From positions 1-13,763 of the forward strand of contig CAZHOV010000151.1 in NCBI GenBank assembly GCA_964534315.1: a stretch of 13,763 nucleotides of DNA. The letters run 5' to 3'. Position 1 is the first letter of the stretch, and each line of letters starts with the position of its first letter. The notes beneath the pieces were generated by a model that saw only the letters and a program-made list of their open reading frames with translations, did not search any database and had not been told where the DNA came from. Below are positions 6,286 to 13,634 of this stretch, in pieces. The stretch comes from CAZHOV01 sp964534315 (GTDB taxonomy: Bacteria; Bacteroidota; Bacteroidia; Chitinophagales; Saprospiraceae). A program made the position numbers and the translations under genes.

Positions 6286-7380
6286 ATGAAAAAGTATATC
6301 CAACATCCCATACTATACCTAGTAGCATTTCTATTTATGCTAACCTCCTGCGACCAGCAGGAAACACAGGTTCCTATCCGAAAAAATATTGAAGATGCTG
6401 TTTTTGCAAGCGGATATATGGAGCAGGAAAATAACTATACAGTTTCCGCTAAAGTAGACGGAATAATCATATCCTTGCCGGTAAAAGAAGGAGATGCTGT
6501 TACTAAAGACGATTTGATTGCTATTATTGAAAATGAGGTGCAAAACAATCAGTTGCAAGATGCTTTGGTAATTTACAACGATGCCGTAAAAAATGCGTCC
6601 CCGGATGCGCCTCAGCTAAAGCATATTCAAACCCAAATTGATCAGGCCCAACAACAGTTAACCTTTGATCAGGAAAATTACTTGAGATATAAAGAATTAT
6701 ACGATAAAAACTCGGTATCGAAGCTGGATTTTGAAAAAGCAGAATTGCAATTCCAGGCTTCCCAAAACAATCTCCTTGCCTTGCAGAAAAATTATGAGGA
6801 AGTCCAGAATAATCTTCAAATAAGCGTAGAAAGAAGCCGGGTACAAGTTAGCACACAACAAACACAACTTAATGATTATGCGCTGAAAACTGAAGCATCA
6901 GGTACAGTAATTACTGTATTCAAAAAACAAGGCGAACTGGCTCGAAGGGGAGAAGCCATTGCTAAAATTGGCAGCGGAGACTATATCATCAAGCTATTTG
7001 TTGCAGAAGATGATATTACCAAGGTAGACATCGGCCAGTCCGTTGCTGTCGACATCAACACCTACCCCAACAATACTTTTTCAGCTAGAATCACCAAAAT
7101 TTATCCTGCATTTGATGAAGCAGAACAATCCTACATCGTAGAAGCTAAATTTGAGCAATTGCCCGAAAAAATGTTCTCCGGAACGCAACTCCAGGCAAAT
7201 ATTGAAACGGGTAACCGCAAAAATGTATTAGTGATTCCAACCGAATATGTTTCGAAAGGAAGTTTGGTTATGCTTGAAAATGGAGAAGAAAAACAAATTG
7301 AAACCGGTAGCAAAAATAGTGTCTGGACCGAAGTAGTCTCGGGCATTACGGAAAAAGATGTAATCGTCAAACCTAAATAA
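6286..7380 (+). CDS. HlyD/MacA-type periplasmic adaptor lipoprotein
   Basis: A 364-residue membrane fusion protein. The N terminus MKKYIQHPILYLVAFLFMLTSC has a clear lipobox with Cys22 as the lipidated residue, so it is anchored in the inner membrane facing the periplasm. The first half of a biotinyl/lipoyl-like domain is at about 50-75 (SAKVDGIIISLPVKEGDAV) and a long coiled-coil hairpin at about 78-195. The second lipoyl half follows (TEASGTVITVFKKQGELARRGEAIAKIGS, about 204-232), then a beta-barrel and membrane-proximal domain to the C terminus. Adaptors of this kind connect an inner membrane pump to a TolC channel. Both partners flank it: TolC upstream, and the FtsX permease eight bases downstream in the same operon. 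Confidence 0.9.
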   Translation: MKKYIQHPILYLVAFLFMLTSCDQQETQVPIRKNIEDAVFASGYMEQENNYTVSAKVDGIIISLPVKEGDAVTKDDLIAIIENEVQNNQLQDALVIYNDAVKNASPDAPQLKHIQTQIDQAQQQLTFDQENYLRYKELYDKNSVSKLDFEKAELQFQASQNNLLALQKNYEEVQNNLQISVERSRVQVSTQQTQLNDYALKTEASGTVITVFKKQGELARRGEAIAKIGSGDYIIKLFVAEDDITKVDIGQSVAVDINTYPNNTFSARITKIYPAFDEAEQSYIVEAKFEQLPEKMFSGTQLQANIETGNRKNVLVIPTEYVSKGSLVMLENGEEKQIETGSKNSVWTEVVSGITEKDVIVKPK

Positions 7381-7388
7381 TTCCTATC

Positions 7389-8627
7389 ATGAAAACAAAT
7401 CAAAAAATAGCGAGTACCTTTCTGACTTCACGCCTCAGACAACTATTAGTGGCTGTGTTGAGTGTAACCTTTGGGATTTCAATGTATGTTTTTATGAACA
7501 GTTTCATGGCTGGTGTAAATAATGAACAGACAGGAATCACCTTCACTGCAATGCCACATATCAAAATATACAATGATCTTTCGACAGAAGTAGAAACCAT
7601 TTTACCGGAGCCCAACGATAAAAACACGATACTTTTTGTCAACAATGAAAGAAATATAAGTTATACCGAAGGCATAAAAAATGTAGATGCCATAAAAGAC
7701 GAATTATCCCAAATAGGCGATATCACTGGAGTGACTGCCCAACTAAATCAAAATGTGTTTATACGTAATGGTGTTTCCAAGGCGAGTGCCAACTTATCGG
7801 GAATAGAAACCATTAGCGAAAATCAGCTTTTTAAGACTTCCGAATATTTGGTAGAAGGCAATTTATACGATTTGGATAAGCGATCAGACGGGATCATCCT
7901 GGGCACAGGATTAGCCCAACGAACTGGGGTAACTACCGGAAATAATGTCACCGTAACCACCTCCGATGGTATCTCCAAAGCTTTTAAAGTAATCGGATTA
8001 ATCGAGACTGGAGCCAATGATGCAGATAGAACCAGGGCAATAGTTTCCATACACACCGCAAGGCAGCTACTATCAGCCAACAAAAGTTATGCTACCGATC
8101 TAATGGTCAATGTCAACGACTTTAACCAGGCACAGACTGTTGCCGCTAACATTACCAATTTGACGGAGTACAAAGTAGAAGCCTGGCAGGAAGGCAATAG
8201 CCAGCTCGATTCGGCCAATGTATTAAGAGACATCATCGCCATTGCCGTTTCCCTTACCATTTTGATTGTAGCCGGATTTGGCATTTATAACATTATGAAT
8301 ATGACCGTCAATGAAAAGATCAAGGAAATCGCTATTCTTAAAGCCATGGGATTTAACGGAAAAGATGTGATCGAGATCTTCCTCACACAATCGGTCGTCA
8401 TTGGATTTATCGGTGGTTTAACAGGAATGGTTTTGGGCAACATTATCGTACGGATAGTTGATAAGGTACCCTTTGAAATCGGAACACTAACCACGCTACC
8501 CGTAGAATACAATACTTCAGACTACCTAATGGGATTTGGCTTCGGCATTATCATCACGTTTATCGCGGGCTACCTCCCTGCCCGAAAAGCGTCAAAATTA
8601 GATCCTGTGGATATTTTGAGGGGGTGA
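7389..8627 (+). CDS. MacB-like FtsX-family ABC transporter permease
   Basis: A 412-residue inner membrane permease with the MacB/LolC topology. TM1 is at about 16-38. A large periplasmic domain (about 40-275) fits MacB_PCD. Three C-terminal segments lie at about 282-304, 329-352 and 379-397 in an FtsX domain. The cytoplasmic loop NEKIKEIAILKAMGFNGKDV (about 308-327) is the characteristic coupling-helix region that contacts the ATPase. The C terminus ends PARKASKLDPVDILRG, typical of the family. No nucleotide-binding domain is fused, so the ATPase at 8848 is the likely partner. MacB-type proteins use ATP hydrolysis mechanically to push periplasmic substrates out through TolC; the substrate here is unknown. 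It begins eight bases after the adaptor stop, consistent with co-transcription. Confidence 0.9.
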   Translation: MKTNQKIASTFLTSRLRQLLVAVLSVTFGISMYVFMNSFMAGVNNEQTGITFTAMPHIKIYNDLSTEVETILPEPNDKNTILFVNNERNISYTEGIKNVDAIKDELSQIGDITGVTAQLNQNVFIRNGVSKASANLSGIETISENQLFKTSEYLVEGNLYDLDKRSDGIILGTGLAQRTGVTTGNNVTVTTSDGISKAFKVIGLIETGANDADRTRAIVSIHTARQLLSANKSYATDLMVNVNDFNQAQTVAANITNLTEYKVEAWQEGNSQLDSANVLRDIIAIAVSLTILIVAGFGIYNIMNMTVNEKIKEIAILKAMGFNGKDVIEIFLTQSVVIGFIGGLTGMVLGNIIVRIVDKVPFEIGTLTTLPVEYNTSDYLMGFGFGIIITFIAGYLPARKASKLDPVDILRG

Positions 8628-8847
8628 GGAGTGGTCTTGAGTCTTGGGTCTTGAGTCTTGGGTCTCAAATGTTGGTGCGGACGTCTTCGTCTGCTAACCC
8701 AATTGCTCGAGGCCTCTGGCCTTTAATACAACTAACTTTTCGAGGCCAGAGGCCACGATCAATTGCGTATGTGGACAAGGGCGTCCACACGAACAACAAG
8801 CACCACCAACCACTCACTATTAACCATTAACTACTCACTACTACATC
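8628..8847. repeat. Composite short-repeat spacer between permease and ATPase genes
   Basis: This 220-base spacer holds four separate structures. A 14 bp unit, TCTTGAGTCTTGGG, is present twice in tandem (8635-8662). The hairpin GCGGACG/CGTCTGC lies at 8677-8694. Inverted arms GGCCTCTGGCC (8711-8721) and GGCCAGAGGCC (8744-8754) form a third. The hairpin TGTGGAC/GTCCACA lies at 8770-8789. The end, before the ATPase start, is made of repeating CACTCACTA and ATTAACCATTAAC-like blocks. The GGAC/GTCC hairpins belong to the same style as the array at 1-151. No protein is encoded. Confidence 0.75.
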
Positions 8848-9516
8848 ATGAACGCATTATCAGTCAATCATATCAACAAACATTTTCATCAGCCAGTGGA
8901 TTTTCATGTCTTAAAAGACATCTCTTTTGAAGTCAATAAAGGGGAATTTGTGGCCATTATGGGTAAATCAGGCTCGGGGAAATCGACCTTACTGTATTTG
9001 CTATCTACGATGGATACCGATTATGATGGGACCATTTCCATTAATGGCACGCAGGTCACCGGATTAAAGCAAAATCAATTGGCTGCTTTTCGGAATGAGC
9101 ATATTGGTTTTGTTTTTCAGTTTCACTATTTATTACCCGAATTCACCGTGTTAGAAAACGTGATGCTGCCAGCGCTGAAGCTGGGTAAAAAAAGTAAAGA
9201 TCAGATCGAGCACGAAGCCATGGGATTGATTTCCATGCTCGATATTAAGGGTCAAGAGCTCAAAAAAGCCTCCAAAATTTCAGGTGGACAGCAACAACGG
9301 GTAGCGATTGCCAGAGCATTGATCAATGCCCCGGCCATTGTAATGGGTGATGAACCCACCGGAAACCTGGATTCTAAAAATGCAAAAGTCGTCTTTGACA
9401 TTTTCCGTCAGTTGGCTAGGGAAAGAGGGCAGACCATTATTGCCGTCACCCACGACGATGAATTTGCGGCCAATTGTGACCGGATTATTGAATTGGCGGA
9501 TGGGGAGTTGGTTTAA
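8848..9516 (+). CDS. MacB/LolD-type ABC transporter ATP-binding protein
   Basis: A 222-residue nucleotide-binding subunit with every core motif intact: Walker A GKSGSGKST (39-47), Q-loop Gln91, signature ISGGQ (144-148), Walker B ending in Asp168-Glu169 (AIVMGDEPTG), D-loop NLDSKN, and switch His202 (AVTHDD). This is the standard single-domain ATPase length for LolD/MacB-like exporters. It should bind the cytoplasmic coupling loop of the FtsX permease and power the TolC-linked pump. The ATG at 8848 places the first beta strand correctly (LSVNHINKHF). A 220-base repeat-filled spacer separates it from the permease, although the genes remain co-directional. Confidence 0.93.
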   Translation: MNALSVNHINKHFHQPVDFHVLKDISFEVNKGEFVAIMGKSGSGKSTLLYLLSTMDTDYDGTISINGTQVTGLKQNQLAAFRNEHIGFVFQFHYLLPEFTVLENVMLPALKLGKKSKDQIEHEAMGLISMLDIKGQELKKASKISGGQQQRVAIARALINAPAIVMGDEPTGNLDSKNAKVVFDIFRQLARERGQTIIAVTHDDEFAANCDRIIELADGELV

Positions 9517-9531
9517 TTACACAATAGGGTG

Positions 9532-9894
9532 ATGAAGCTTACAATTACTTTAATAATTTTTCTCCCCCTAGAATTTGGGGTGACCTATTGTTTAACAAAA
9601 AATAGGTTTCGTCCCTTGATAGGACTAGGTAACGGAATTGTTATTACCAATTCCAGGTATGCGCTGGCGGAAGGAAATATCAATAGTGGGATTAACACTT
9701 TGGAGGAATATGAATTTAATGACCGGATGTTATTTGGAAAAATATCCACCGGTTTCGATTATCGATTGGGAAAAGGTGCCAATTTTAGCCTAAATTTATC
9801 CTATTATTTTTCGGGTAAATTTGAAGAATCTATTGGAGGTTACGGCAGCTATAACGGTATTCTGGTTAAAACTGGACTATCTATCCTACTTTAA
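9532..9894 (+). CDS. Small outer-membrane beta-barrel-like protein, probably an N-truncated remnant
   Basis: A 120-residue frame from the ATG at 9532 (a GTG at 9529 directly precedes it). The body looks like the last strands of an outer membrane barrel: LEFGVTYCLTKNRFRPLIGLGNGIVI, then GKISTGFDYRLGKGANFSLNLSYYF, and a final strand YNGILVKTGLSILL. Full-length proteins of this kind in Bacteroidota have a signal peptide and several more strands. The hydrophobic start here (MKLTITLIIFLPLEF) could mimic a signal peptide but runs straight into a barrel strand. I infer loss of the 5' part, but a short expressed protein is possible. It begins 15 bases after the ATPase stop, in the same frame. Confidence 0.45.
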   Translation: MKLTITLIIFLPLEFGVTYCLTKNRFRPLIGLGNGIVITNSRYALAEGNINSGINTLEEYEFNDRMLFGKISTGFDYRLGKGANFSLNLSYYFSGKFEESIGGYGSYNGILVKTGLSILL

Positions 9895-9950
9895 GCACTA
9901 ATTCCTCTACGCTTATTAACTATTGGAAAATTGTGTAGAAATTAAAAACA

Positions 9951-10919
9951 TTGAAATCAAAAATTAACACCATATTACCCATAGCACTGGCCATAATCCT
10001 GCCGGGACTTAGTCATTATTCCAATTCAGGCTTTATTTTAACAGACCGTATTGGATTCCTTGGAAGCTGGCTGATGGCGTCCGTCATCCTATATATCTTA
10101 TGGTACTTTCTCTGGTATCTGTGGGATCTACAGTCTAAATATAAAAGGGTGTGGTTAATCTTAGCCTTTATAGGGTTTGTGGGTATTGTTGCCGGAACTT
10201 TATACTTCTTTATATTAAAAACCAATGAGAAATTTAATGCGTTTTTCTTTTTCCGGATGCTATTTGCCTCAATTATATTTCTAGCCATCCAATATGCCTT
10301 GAAAGCACAACAAAATATTGCTCGTTTGCAGTTGGAGAAGGAACAAATGCAGACGGAGAATTACAAGGTCCAATTAAAAGCCCTCCAGGCCCAAATTGAT
10401 CCTCATTTTTTATTCAACTCCCTCAATACACTTCGGTCAATGGTGCGCCAACAACATACCCATTCGGAAGAATTTGTAATGAGCCTGTCAGACTTTTACC
10501 GACAAACGTTGAAACATAATGACAACAGCACCCTACGGCTAAATCAAGAAATGGATGTGTTGAAATCGTATTTATTTTTAATGAAAAGCAGAAATGAAGA
10601 AGCCATTGCTGTAAATATATCCATTGATGAATCGGTTCATCAATTTCACTTGCCTACATTGGCGTTACAAGGGGTGGTAGAAAATTGTTTTAAGCATAAT
10701 AGTATGACCTCCAAAAAGCCTTTACATATTGAAATTAAAAACACTGACGATTATTACATTGAAGTAACTAACAATATTCAACCTAAAATCGGCGACGATG
10801 AGTCCTCTGGATTGGGATTGGAAATGCTGAGCAAACGATATGAATTGATGAAAATCCAACAAGGAGTTATTGTTCACCAAACACCTGAACAGTTCACCGT
10901 TAAATTAAAACTGATATAG
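9951..10919 (+). CDS. LytS-family sensor histidine kinase
   Basis: A 322-residue membrane kinase. Four membrane segments are predicted at about 5-22, 34-58, 66-88 and 97-117 with almost no extracytoplasmic domain, so it probably senses the membrane itself or a partner. A short coiled coil (118-147) leads into the His_kinase (PF06580-type) motif QIDPHFLFNSLN with phospho-acceptor His152. The ATP-binding part has the N-box VVENCFKHN (Glu244, Asn245) and the G-box SSGLGLEML. The start appears to be TTG at 9951; the next ATG is at residue 42, inside the second membrane segment, and would delete TM1. The regulator gene follows after two bases, so the two are co-transcribed. The exporter genes lie upstream. 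Confidence 0.88.
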   Translation: MKSKINTILPIALAIILPGLSHYSNSGFILTDRIGFLGSWLMASVILYILWYFLWYLWDLQSKYKRVWLILAFIGFVGIVAGTLYFFILKTNEKFNAFFFFRMLFASIIFLAIQYALKAQQNIARLQLEKEQMQTENYKVQLKALQAQIDPHFLFNSLNTLRSMVRQQHTHSEEFVMSLSDFYRQTLKHNDNSTLRLNQEMDVLKSYLFLMKSRNEEAIAVNISIDESVHQFHLPTLALQGVVENCFKHNSMTSKKPLHIEIKNTDDYYIEVTNNIQPKIGDDESSGLGLEMLSKRYELMKIQQGVIVHQTPEQFTVKLKLI

Positions 10920-10921
10920 GC

Positions 10922-11674
10922 ATGAATGTATTAATTGTTGAAGACGAGTCGCATACCGCATCCCTCCTCCAAGAGCTCATCGAGCAAGACAGTGACTTTA
11001 TTGTTACCGAAAAGCTGGAATCAGTGGTTGAAACAGTGGAGTACCTGAGCAAATATCAGAAAAATATCGACCTCCTATTTTTTGACATTCAACTAGCCGA
11101 TGGGAAAAGCTTTGAAATATTCAAACATATTGATATCGTCGTGCCCATTGTTTTTTGTACGGCCTATGATGAATACACCTTACAGGCCATCAAAAATAAT
11201 GGGATCGATTACGTTTTGAAGCCATTTAAGGAAGAAGAGATCCATGAGGCGCTTCAGAAATACAAGCGATTAGTGACCAATTTACAAGCAAAAACTTCTA
11301 CTCCTATCCAATTTCAAATTGACCAACCCAAGCAATATCAACAGAGTTTTTTGACGCAATACCGGGAAAAATCTATCGTCAAGCGCGTCGAAGAAATCGC
11401 CTTGTTTTATGTCGAATATGAGACGGTCTTTTTGTACACCCTTTCTGGTGAGAAGTTCCCTTTATTCAAAAAACTCGAGTATATCGAATCCGTATGCGAC
11501 CCCCATCAATTTTTCCGCATCAACCGCCAGATGTTGGTCAACCGGGCAGCCGTTATTGGTTTTGAGCCTTATTTTAATAGAAAGATTGTGCTACAGCTTA
11601 AGGCCAGATTAGAAGATAAGGCGATTGTAAGTCGGTTGAAGGTAACGCCTTTTAAGGAGTGGTTGGAGCAGTGA
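10922..11674 (+). CDS. LytTR-family response regulator
   Basis: A 250-residue cytoplasmic response regulator. The receiver domain (1-120) has the acidic pocket Glu7-Asp8, phospho-acceptor Asp55 (LLFFDIQLAD), Thr80 and Lys100 (VLKPF). The C-terminal LytTR DNA-binding domain covers about 150-250 (EEIALFYVEYETVFLYT, then FFRINRQMLVNRAAV and LKVTPFKEWLEQ). It is the usual partner of LytS-type kinases, and its gene starts two bases after the kinase stop. Phosphorylation at Asp55 would drive binding to paired direct repeats at target promoters. The adjacent exporter operon is the obvious candidate target, but no LytTR-type repeat pair was confirmed upstream of it. Confidence 0.92.
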   Translation: MNVLIVEDESHTASLLQELIEQDSDFIVTEKLESVVETVEYLSKYQKNIDLLFFDIQLADGKSFEIFKHIDIVVPIVFCTAYDEYTLQAIKNNGIDYVLKPFKEEEIHEALQKYKRLVTNLQAKTSTPIQFQIDQPKQYQQSFLTQYREKSIVKRVEEIALFYVEYETVFLYTLSGEKFPLFKKLEYIESVCDPHQFFRINRQMLVNRAAVIGFEPYFNRKIVLQLKARLEDKAIVSRLKVTPFKEWLEQ

Positions 11675-11769
11675 ATACTGCCTTTCCCTCCCTACACAAA
11701 CTTTTATCATCGAAAAAGTCCTTCAAAATTCCAGAATGTGGGCAAAGGTGAATATTTTTGCCTGCAGAT

Positions 11770-12414
11770 ATGAAAAAGATCCAAGACATAGAACTCTATT
11801 CCGACTCCTTCTTCGTGGGGGCCTTGTTTCCATTTGCAGAAGACGGCGTACTGTATCTTTTCACAGTACAGCATCGCGACAAGTACAAAACCGGCGAGGT
11901 GAATACCAAACTTCCGGGAGGCTCAGGTGATTCCGCCTATGCTTCCGATAAGAAGTATTTTGCCCGCCTGGAGGAAATTCTGGAAAAACTTTCCTTCGAT
12001 CGACGGGCTAACCTGCTAATTCTTAACCAGGAATATGACCGCAACAACCTTTTTTCAGAACATCCGGATGGTAAAAACATGCTTTGGCTGCTCCGGACTA
12101 TGGTATTGAAATGCCTGGAAGCTACCGGCTACTATCCTGCGGATCTCGCTCCCCGGGTCGTGGATATTGTGGAGCGCTCCGAAGACCATTACCAGTACTT
12201 CCTGGAAGTTAAAGAATGGTGGGATAAAAACGCTGAGCAGGTAAAAATCCCGGTCCCGGAGGAGGATTTCAAACCGCTTGATCCGGACATTGTCGTACCC
12301 CGGCAGAATATCCCTATGCTGGAATTCGAGGACTTTCTCCTAGAGACACACTGCCGCCCGGTAGAGTTTTATCTGGAGTACCTTCAGGAGCAAAAAGCCC
12401 GTCGGAACGACTAA
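11770..12414 (+). CDS. Nudix-like protein with a degenerate Nudix box
   Basis: A 214-residue soluble protein starting at the ATG at 11770 (an in-frame TTG at 11758 is less likely). The N-terminal part, FFVGALFPFAEDGVLYLFTVQHRD followed by NTKLPGGSGD (LPGG at 48-51), reads like the first strands of a Nudix hydrolase. The helix that should carry REuxEExGu appears only after about 50 extra residues, as LKCLEATGY (113-121). It keeps Glu117 and Gly120 but lacks the Arg-Glu and the second Glu of the EE pair. The later HYQYFLEV resembles a Nudix strand. The C-terminal 65 residues are acidic and match nothing I recognise. Reduced or changed catalysis is likely. The assignment is tentative; otherwise it is an unknown conserved protein. 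It converges on the ATPase gene. Confidence 0.5.
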   Translation: MKKIQDIELYSDSFFVGALFPFAEDGVLYLFTVQHRDKYKTGEVNTKLPGGSGDSAYASDKKYFARLEEILEKLSFDRRANLLILNQEYDRNNLFSEHPDGKNMLWLLRTMVLKCLEATGYYPADLAPRVVDIVERSEDHYQYFLEVKEWWDKNAEQVKIPVPEEDFKPLDPDIVVPRQNIPMLEFEDFLLETHCRPVEFYLEYLQEQKARRND

Positions 12415-12430
12415 GTGGAGGTATATGATT

Positions 12431-12446
12431 TCAGGTCATTACCTGA
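12431..12446. other. Small perfect hairpin over the ATPase stop codon
   Basis: TCAGGT-CATT-ACCTGA spans the last codons and stop of the minus-strand ATPase gene and begins 17 bases after the stop of the convergent Nudix-like gene. A six-base stem without a T-run is a weak terminator at best. Confidence 0.25.
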
Positions 12447-13594
12447 TCAAGCCTCTTCCAGGGTAAAATAGAAATGGTCGATCTGTATTGGGCCTCCTCT
12501 CCGCCATAAATACAGAACAGATTTGTCAAGTCTTCACCTGCTATTTCCCGAAAAGCATACAGGTTTTTTAGGAACCTGTTATTTATAGTCTTCCCAGCTT
12601 TGATCTCTAAAGCTGTAATTTTTCCGTTTCTTTCGAAAAGCAAATCGATCTCTCGTTGATTATGGTCGCGCCAAAAATAGAAATCAGGTCTATTTCCACT
12701 GTTATAAACGTTCTTTAGCAATTCCTGAATGATCATATTTTCAAACAAACCACCTTTTGCAAAATGAGTATTCAACTGATCAGCGGAGGAAATATTCAAC
12801 AAGGAACAAGCCAACCCCGTATCATAGAAATATAGCTTTGGAGATTTCACAATTCGTTTTTCAAAATTTCGGTGATACGATGGGAGGAGAAACACGATAT
12901 AACTCGCCTCAAGTATTCCTATCCAGGATTTAACCGTTTTGTGGTCAACACCTAATATATTGCTCAGATCCGAGAAGTTAACCAGATGTCCTATTCTTCC
13001 TGCACAAGCTGCAATGAATTGCCGAAAAAGTCTCAAATCATTAACGTTGATAATCTGGCGAACATCTCGTTCAACATAAGTTTGAATATAACTCGGATAA
13101 AAGTCGGTTGGATCGATCTGTTGGTTGAAAAGCCTCGGATAACCGCCTTTCCAAATAAAATCTTCTGGTTCTTCAGGTATATATGGAGCATTTTGAAGTT
13201 CCTGGAAAGATAAAGGAAGCAACTGAAGAATAGCAACTCTTCCGGCGAGCGATTGAGTGATTTTTTCCAATAATAGAAAGTGTTGAGATCCGGTAAGAAT
13301 ATACTCGCCTACTGCATTTTTTTTATCGGTTAAATCCTTGATATAAGGAAAAAGGCTCGGTACATATTGCACTTCATCTAAAATGGCACCTGATTGATAG
13401 GTCTTTAAAAAGCCTTTTGGGTCATCTTCAGCAAAACTTCTATTTTCTAATAATTCGAGATTTACATATTTAAAATCAGGCCGCAATAGCCGCGACAAAG
13501 TCGTTTTTCCAGATTGTCTTGGGCCTGTTATGGCAATCACCGGATATTTTTGAAGTAATTTATCTGCCTTTGAACGTAAAATTCGATCAATCAT
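12431..13594 (-). CDS. AAA_14 / DUF4143 ATPase
   Basis: A 387-residue P-loop ATPase of the common AAA_14-DUF4143 architecture. Walker A is GPRQSGKT (24-31), Walker B ILDEVQ with Asp73-Glu74, and a sensor-like TGSQ is at 101-104. A helical part (about 200-235) includes the HTH-like stretch LSNILGVDHKTVKSWIGIL. The C-terminal DUF4143 has a PD-(D/E)XK-like constellation: Glu285 in LFENMIIQE, Asp317 in REIDLLF, and Glu330-x-Lys332 in ALEIKAGK. The cellular role of this family is not established. The ATG at 13594 is chosen over an in-frame TTG at 13603. A perfect 41 bp palindrome ends exactly at this ATG, which points to tight control of expression. Confidence 0.9.
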   Translation of the reverse strand: MIDRILRSKADKLLQKYPVIAITGPRQSGKTTLSRLLRPDFKYVNLELLENRSFAEDDPKGFLKTYQSGAILDEVQYVPSLFPYIKDLTDKKNAVGEYILTGSQHFLLLEKITQSLAGRVAILQLLPLSFQELQNAPYIPEEPEDFIWKGGYPRLFNQQIDPTDFYPSYIQTYVERDVRQIINVNDLRLFRQFIAACAGRIGHLVNFSDLSNILGVDHKTVKSWIGILEASYIVFLLPSYHRNFEKRIVKSPKLYFYDTGLACSLLNISSADQLNTHFAKGGLFENMIIQELLKNVYNSGNRPDFYFWRDHNQREIDLLFERNGKITALEIKAGKTINNRFLKNLYAFREIAGEDLTNLFCIYGGEEAQYRSTISILPWKRLDQVMT

Positions 13595-13634
13595 TTTATA
13601 CAATTTGGGAATTCAATTCCCAAATTGTATAAAA
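13594..13634. promoter_or_regulatory. Perfect 41 bp palindrome at the ATPase start codon
   Basis: The arm TTTTATACAATTTGGGAATT (13594-13613) and its exact complement (13615-13634) flank a single central base at 13614. The inner arm end is the A of the ATPase start codon (ATG on the minus strand at 13594-13592). On the minus strand, TACAATTTG inside the distal arm resembles a -7 box with one extra base, and a TTGG lies roughly 18 bases further upstream. The palindrome may therefore overlap the promoter and initial transcript. An operator for a dimeric regulator is the simplest reading; an mRNA hairpin that hides the start codon is the alternative. Confidence 0.7.

Noticed and set aside
6105..6392. 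Plus-strand 95-residue frame across the end of copy B
   Set aside because: It consists of repeat DNA and then overlaps the adaptor lipoprotein gene in another frame.
8624..8830. Plus-strand 68-residue frame in the permease-ATPase spacer
   Set aside because: It starts at a GTG overlapping the permease stop and translates tandem repeats and hairpins only.
9922..9953. Similarity of the sequence before the kinase to that at 962-985 (TTGGAAA-TTGTG-AG-AATT)
   Set aside because: The match is short, gapped and AT-rich; chance is a sufficient explanation.
11753..11760. TATTTTTG as a -7 promoter box for the Nudix-like gene
   Set aside because: It fits the consensus but would leave almost no leader before the ATG at 11770, and no -33 element is seen.
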